DNA from: Paramicrobacterium humi
GTDB lineage: Bacteria > Actinomycetota > Actinomycetes > Actinomycetales > Microbacteriaceae
DNA length: 64,000 nucleotides
Assembly: GCF_900105715.1 (NCBI RefSeq)
Contig: NZ_FNRY01000001.1
Coordinates: 558,001-622,000, forward strand
Direction of reading: 5' to 3'
Shown piece by piece: positions 60,527 through 64,000 of this stretch. The notes under the pieces are model-generated. The model was not told the DNA's origin. It ran no database searches and worked only from the letters and a program-made list of their open reading frames with translations. Each line of letters begins with the position of its first letter. Positions within the stretch are counted from its first letter, which is position 1. The position numbers and the translations under genes were made by a program.

Positions 60527-61337
60527 AGAAAACCGAAGCGGCTCCCAAACCTTCAAGCCGAGCTTCAAGGAAGGCGAAGAGCTCCGGTTCGGCGGCGATC
60601 GTCATGTGCGCGTCAGCCGGGCTTCCGCCCAGACCGCCGAGCTGCGCGCCCGCCTCGCGGGCGATGAGCGCTCCGGCCGCCATATCCCAGGGATTGAGCC
60701 CGACCTCGTAGAAGCCGTCGAGCTGCCCGTCCGCGATACGGCACAGGTCGAGTGCGGCGGACCCGATCCGGCGGATGTCGCGAATATCGCCGATGAGCCC
60801 CGCGACGACAGCGAGCTGTCGCCTGCGTCGCTCCGGGTCGTAGCCGAAGCCGGTTCCGACGAGCGCCAGGCGCGGATCCACACCGGTGTTGACGGCGAGC
60901 CGCCGGTTCCCCCGATACGCTCCGCCGCCGGAGCTCGCGACGTACATCTCGTCGCGAGCGGGCGCGTACACGGCTCCCGCGAGGGCGCTCCACTCCCGCG
61001 GATCACGACTTCCCTCGACGACGCCGATGCTGACGGCGTAGTCGTCGATGCCGTACAGGTAGTTGACAGTGCCGTCGATGGGGTCGACGACCCAGGTCAC
61101 GCCTGTCGTGCCGAATTCGCGCCCGCCTTCCTCGCCGAGGAAGCCGTCGTCGGGTCGCGCGTCAGCGATGAGGGAACGGATGAGCTCCTCGGATTCGCGA
61201 TCTGCGGCCGTGACGATGTCCTCAGGCGACGACTTCGTCGCGGCAACGGAGACGCCTTCCGCACGCCGTCGACGTACCAGCTCTCCCGCGCGCGCGGCGA
61301 TGTCCCTGGCCAGGTTCTGCAGCTCTCGTGCGCTCAT
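60525..61337 (-). CDS. Inositol monophosphatase family protein (SuhB-like)
   Basis: A 270-residue Mg-dependent phosphatase. Metal ligands are in FLGEEGG (Glu69/Glu70) and VVDPIDGTVN (Asp85, Asp88), and the second metal site is WDMAAGALIAREAG (Asp218). It would remove phosphate from myo-inositol 1-phosphate or related sugar phosphates. It follows the GH3 gene by 59 bp on the same strand; nothing links them directly. Confidence 0.94.
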   Translation of the reverse strand: MSARELQNLARDIAARAGELVRRRRAEGVSVAATKSSPEDIVTAADRESEELIRSLIADARPDDGFLGEEGGREFGTTGVTWVVDPIDGTVNYLYGIDDYAVSIGVVEGSRDPREWSALAGAVYAPARDEMYVASSGGGAYRGNRRLAVNTGVDPRLALVGTGFGYDPERRRRQLAVVAGLIGDIRDIRRIGSAALDLCRIADGQLDGFYEVGLNPWDMAAGALIAREAGAQLGGLGGSPADAHMTIAAEPELFAFLEARLEGLGAASVF

Positions 61338-61396
61338 TCTTCGAGGCTACCGACACTTTCTGTCCGTGGCACGAAGTCTCTCGCTCGCTCCGCCCC

Positions 61397-63646
61397 TCAG
61401 TCCGCGATGCGGAAGCTGGCGCGAAGCAGTGCGTCGTCGCGGGATGACGGGCCGACGAGCAGCTCGAATTCCCCGGCCTCCACGAGTCGACGCCCCGCGG
61501 CATCCACGATCGTGCACGCGGCGGCGGGGACCGCCAGTCGTACCCGGGCGGAGGCGCCTGGCGGGAGCTCGACCTGCACGTGGGCCTTGAGCTCCTTGTC
61601 GGCCCAGCTCACAGAGGTGACGGCGTCGCGCACATAGACCTGCACGGTCTCGCGCACGGGGCGATCGCCGGAATTGCGCACCGTGACGTGCGCAACGATC
61701 GTGTCGGATGCCGAGAGCGAGGTTCGCTCGATCGCGAGGTCGTCGTAGCCCACGGACGTGTAGCTGCGGCCCTCCCCGAACGCCCACGCGGGAGACTGCG
61801 TCAGGTCGGCGTAGCGGCTGCCATGCTGACCACGGATCTGGTTGTAGTAAGTGGGCTGCTGCCCGACGTGGCGCGCGAACGAGACCGGCAGCCGCCCGGA
61901 GGGCTCAACCTCTCCCGTCAGGATGTCGGCGAGCGCTCGGCCGCCTTGCATTCCCGGGTTCGCCGCCCAGATCACGGCTGCCGCGCGGGAGACCGACGCC
62001 GGGAGGACGAGGGGCTTTGATGCCAGAAGCACGACGACGACGGGAGTGCCGGTCGCGATGACGGCGTCGAGCAGCGCGTTCTGCCCGCCGATGAGCTCGA
62101 GAGTCGCCGTGGAGCGCCCTTCGCCGACGAGTTCGATGCGGTCGCCGACGACCGCGACGACGACGTCGGCCGCTCGGGCGTTCGCTACCGCTTCGGCGAT
62201 GAGCTTCGCGTCGGGCTCGGCGGGCACGACGACGGGCGGGCGCGGCTGCCCGTCGGGGAAACGACTGCCCTCGGGGTCGGCTTCGAGGGTGAGAATGTCG
62301 GCTCCTCGGGCATGCGTGACGGTCCACGGTGTGACCGCCCGCAGTCCGTCGAGCACGGTGGTGATCATCTCGCGCGGCTGGCCGTCGAGCCACCCTGCCT
62401 GGCCGGAACCTCCGGCCCAGTCACCGAGCTGGGACTGCGCGTCGTCGGCCAGCGGTCCGACAACGGCGACGCGGGTCTCACGAGAACGCGCAAGCGGAAG
62501 CACGCCGTCGTTCTCGAGAAGCACGATCGAGCGTCGCGTCATCTCGAGATTGAGTTCGGCGTGTGCCGCGCTGCCGACGATGCTCGAGAGATCAGCCTGC
62601 GGCAGCCGCGGATTCTCGAAGAGACCGAGTTCGAATTTCAGCGTGAGGATGCGCGCGACGGCAGCGTCGAACGCGGCTTCATCGAGCAGACCCTGCGCGA
62701 CCGCATCGAGTGCACCCTCGAAGAAACCGGGAGTGGTCATGACCATGTCGTTGCCAGCCCTCACCGCTGCGGCCGCCGCGTGCGCATAGTCTGGCTGAAC
62801 GTGCTGTTCCCATACCATTCGCCCCACGTTGTCCCAGTCGGTGATGAGCGTCCCGCCGTACCCCCATTCGCCGCGCAGCACATCACTGAGGAGCCAGTCG
62901 TTGATCGTGATGGGGATGCCGTCGGTCGTCTGGTAGCCGAGCATGAAGGTGCGGCATCCTTCCCTGGCGACGCGCTCGAACGGCGGCAGGAACCAGGACC
63001 GCAGCTTGCGGCGGGAGATGTCCGCCTCACTCGCGTCCCTGCCCCCTTGCGTCTCGGAGTACCCGGCGAAGTGTTTGGCGGTTGCGAGGACGGCGGTGGG
63101 GTCCTCGAGACCGTCGCCCTGGTAACCGCGGACCATTGCAGACGCGAGCTCGCCGATCAGGTGCGGGTCCTCGCCGAACGTCTCGTTCACACGTCCCCAA
63201 CGCAGGTCGCGTGCGATGCACAGCACGGGCGAGAACGTCCAGTGGATGCCGGTCGCGGAGACCTCGACAGCCGTCGCGCGGGCGACGCGCTCGACGAGCT
63301 CCGGATCCCACGAGGCCGCCATGCCGAGCTGTGTCGGATAGATCGTCGCCCCAGGCCAGAACGAGTGCCCGTGTATGCAGTCCTCGCCGACGAGCAGAGG
63401 GATGCGCAACCGAGTCTGCGCCGTGAGCTCGGCCGCGCGCAGGATGCGCTCGGGCGAGGTGTGCAGGATCGAGCCCACGTGCTTGCCGAGCACGTGGTCG
63501 TCGAGATCGTCGCGCGCGTCGAGCTGCAGCATCTGCCCGACCTTCTCCTCGAGCGTCATGCGTGCGAGGAGATCCTCGACGCGTTCGGGAATCGGGAGTG
63601 CGGGGTCCTGATAGGGCAGGGTCGTGGTCGGCGCCTCAAGGGTCAT
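61397..63646 (-). CDS. GH3 beta-glucosidase
   Basis: A 749-residue GH3 enzyme. The barrel domain has EKVGQMLQL, the substrate-binding KHFAGYSETQ (191-200) and the nucleophile Asp270 in TLITDWDNVGR. The second sandwich domain and the C-terminal FnIII-like domain (SSVAWAFGEGRSYTSVGY-like region, about 620-749) are intact. There is no signal peptide, so it cleaves imported beta-glucosides. Its ATG overlaps the TAA of the permease gene by one base (TAATG), linking uptake and cleavage. Confidence 0.94.
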   Translation of the reverse strand: MTLEAPTTTLPYQDPALPIPERVEDLLARMTLEEKVGQMLQLDARDDLDDHVLGKHVGSILHTSPERILRAAELTAQTRLRIPLLVGEDCIHGHSFWPGATIYPTQLGMAASWDPELVERVARATAVEVSATGIHWTFSPVLCIARDLRWGRVNETFGEDPHLIGELASAMVRGYQGDGLEDPTAVLATAKHFAGYSETQGGRDASEADISRRKLRSWFLPPFERVAREGCRTFMLGYQTTDGIPITINDWLLSDVLRGEWGYGGTLITDWDNVGRMVWEQHVQPDYAHAAAAAVRAGNDMVMTTPGFFEGALDAVAQGLLDEAAFDAAVARILTLKFELGLFENPRLPQADLSSIVGSAAHAELNLEMTRRSIVLLENDGVLPLARSRETRVAVVGPLADDAQSQLGDWAGGSGQAGWLDGQPREMITTVLDGLRAVTPWTVTHARGADILTLEADPEGSRFPDGQPRPPVVVPAEPDAKLIAEAVANARAADVVVAVVGDRIELVGEGRSTATLELIGGQNALLDAVIATGTPVVVVLLASKPLVLPASVSRAAAVIWAANPGMQGGRALADILTGEVEPSGRLPVSFARHVGQQPTYYNQIRGQHGSRYADLTQSPAWAFGEGRSYTSVGYDDLAIERTSLSASDTIVAHVTVRNSGDRPVRETVQVYVRDAVTSVSWADKELKAHVQVELPPGASARVRLAVPAAACTIVDAAGRRLVEAGEFELLVGPSSRDDALLRASFRIAD

Positions 63647-64000
63647 TAGGAGCTGCTCTCTGCGGTGGTGCGGACGGCCGTCACGGCATCATTGACGTTC
63701 AGCCCTCGCTTCTTCATCTCCCGGGCGCGCTCACCCGCCGATCGCAGTCGGGGGTTGACGTATTCGTCGATGCCGAAGTTGATGAGCGAGAGGGCGACGC
63801 CCAGGATCGCGATGCACAGCCCCGCCGGAACGTACCACCACCAGTAGTTCGGGAACGCTCCGTTCTGCTGCGCCCAGAACAGCACGGTGCCCCAGTTCAG
63901 GTTGGTGATCGGGATGACTCCGATGAAGGCGAGTGTCGTAAGCCCGAGCACGGCTGCGGTCACTGTCCCGACGAAGCTCGATGCGATGATCGCCATGAGA
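63646..64000 (-). CDS. DppC/OppC-type ABC permease, C-terminal part
   Basis: The last 117 residues of a permease that starts beyond the window. It ends with a membrane helix (WWYVPAGLCIAILGVALSLI) and the C-terminal signature FGIDEYVNPRLR of dipeptide/oligosaccharide permeases. A basic tail (AREMKKRGLNVNDAV) follows. Its stop overlaps the GH3 start, so the transporter probably imports a beta-glucoside or cello-oligosaccharide rather than peptide. Confidence 0.85.
   Translation of the reverse strand, partial: LMAIIASSFVGTVTAAVLGLTTLAFIGVIPITNLNWGTVLFWAQQNGAFPNYWWWYVPAGLCIAILGVALSLINFGIDEYVNPRLRSAGERAREMKKRGLNVNDAVTAVRTTAESSS

Overview
This window is high-GC DNA (roughly two thirds G+C) from an actinobacterium, most likely a Microbacteriaceae-like organism. 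The signs are a tRNA-Trp/secE/nusG/rplK/rplA cluster, a NusG with a long acidic N-terminal tail, a RamB-type regulator divergent from aceA-aceB, an IdeR/DtxR-type iron box, a DUF222-HNH (13E12-type) protein, a stand-alone LigC-type ligase beside a LigD-type polymerase, many GTG/TTG starts, many 4-bp ATGA/GTGA overlaps, and several start codons placed as in leaderless transcripts. No prophage, insertion sequence, CRISPR array or rRNA was seen. Most of the window is ordinary chromosome.

Layout. 1-1.9 kb: a MarR-efflux pair, then rplJ-rplL with an attenuator leader. 2.1-7.5 kb: an OmpR-type two-component pair divergent from a DHA2 efflux pump and its own MarR regulator, with MarR-type operators between them. 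8.2-14.3 kb: a tightly coupled catabolic operon (two Gfo/Idh/MocA oxidoreductases, two TIM-barrel isomerase-like proteins, one epimerase) divergent from a ROK regulator. 14.3-17.5 kb: single genes, including a lone YqaJ/RecB-like nuclease and a frameshifted GyrI-like gene. 17.6-20.3 kb: rplA, rplK, nusG, secE and tRNA-Trp, about 16 kb from rplJ-rplL. 20.5-26.6 kb: DNA end-joining type ligase and polymerase, DUF222-HNH, DJ-1, CPBP protease and an iron-regulated ABC ATPase. 26.7-31.9 kb: the ramB/aceA/aceB glyoxylate locus, followed by a 660-bp stretch with spaced repeats, a 35-codon ORF, a strong terminator and a gene remnant. 32-40 kb: aminotransferase, murB, MaoC pair, alkylation repair pair, TauE and hydrolases. 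40.3-44.8 kb: a copper nitrite reductase fused to a membrane domain and a cupredoxin, with an NnrS-like partner. 44.8-49.3 kb: YceI, YeiH/LysR, a broken dienelactone hydrolase, an AtoE-like transporter and two tRNAs. 49.3-58 kb: an alpha-glucoside locus (two GH13 enzymes around a MalEFG transporter) with LacI-type operators. 58-64 kb: VIT-family transporter, M23 peptidase, inositol monophosphatase, GH3 beta-glucosidase and the end of an oligosaccharide/peptide permease.

How it works together. The sugar loci pair import with intracellular hydrolysis: MalEFG plus GH13 for alpha-glucosides, and a DppC-like permease plus GH3 for beta-glucosides. The ROK operon looks like an oxidation/elimination/hydration/reduction route for an unusual sugar. 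RamB would tie isocitrate lyase and malate synthase to acetate growth. The NirK fusion carries its own electron-donor domain and membrane anchor. Two genes (GyrI-like, dienelactone hydrolase) are disrupted, and one glyoxalase-type gene survives only as a C-terminal fragment.

The signals most worth following are the octamer GGATGCCG/CGGCATCC, found about 66 times by hand count; a spaced motif shared by the ramB-aceA promoter region and the region after aceB; and the tripartite nitrite reductase with its palindromic promoter site.
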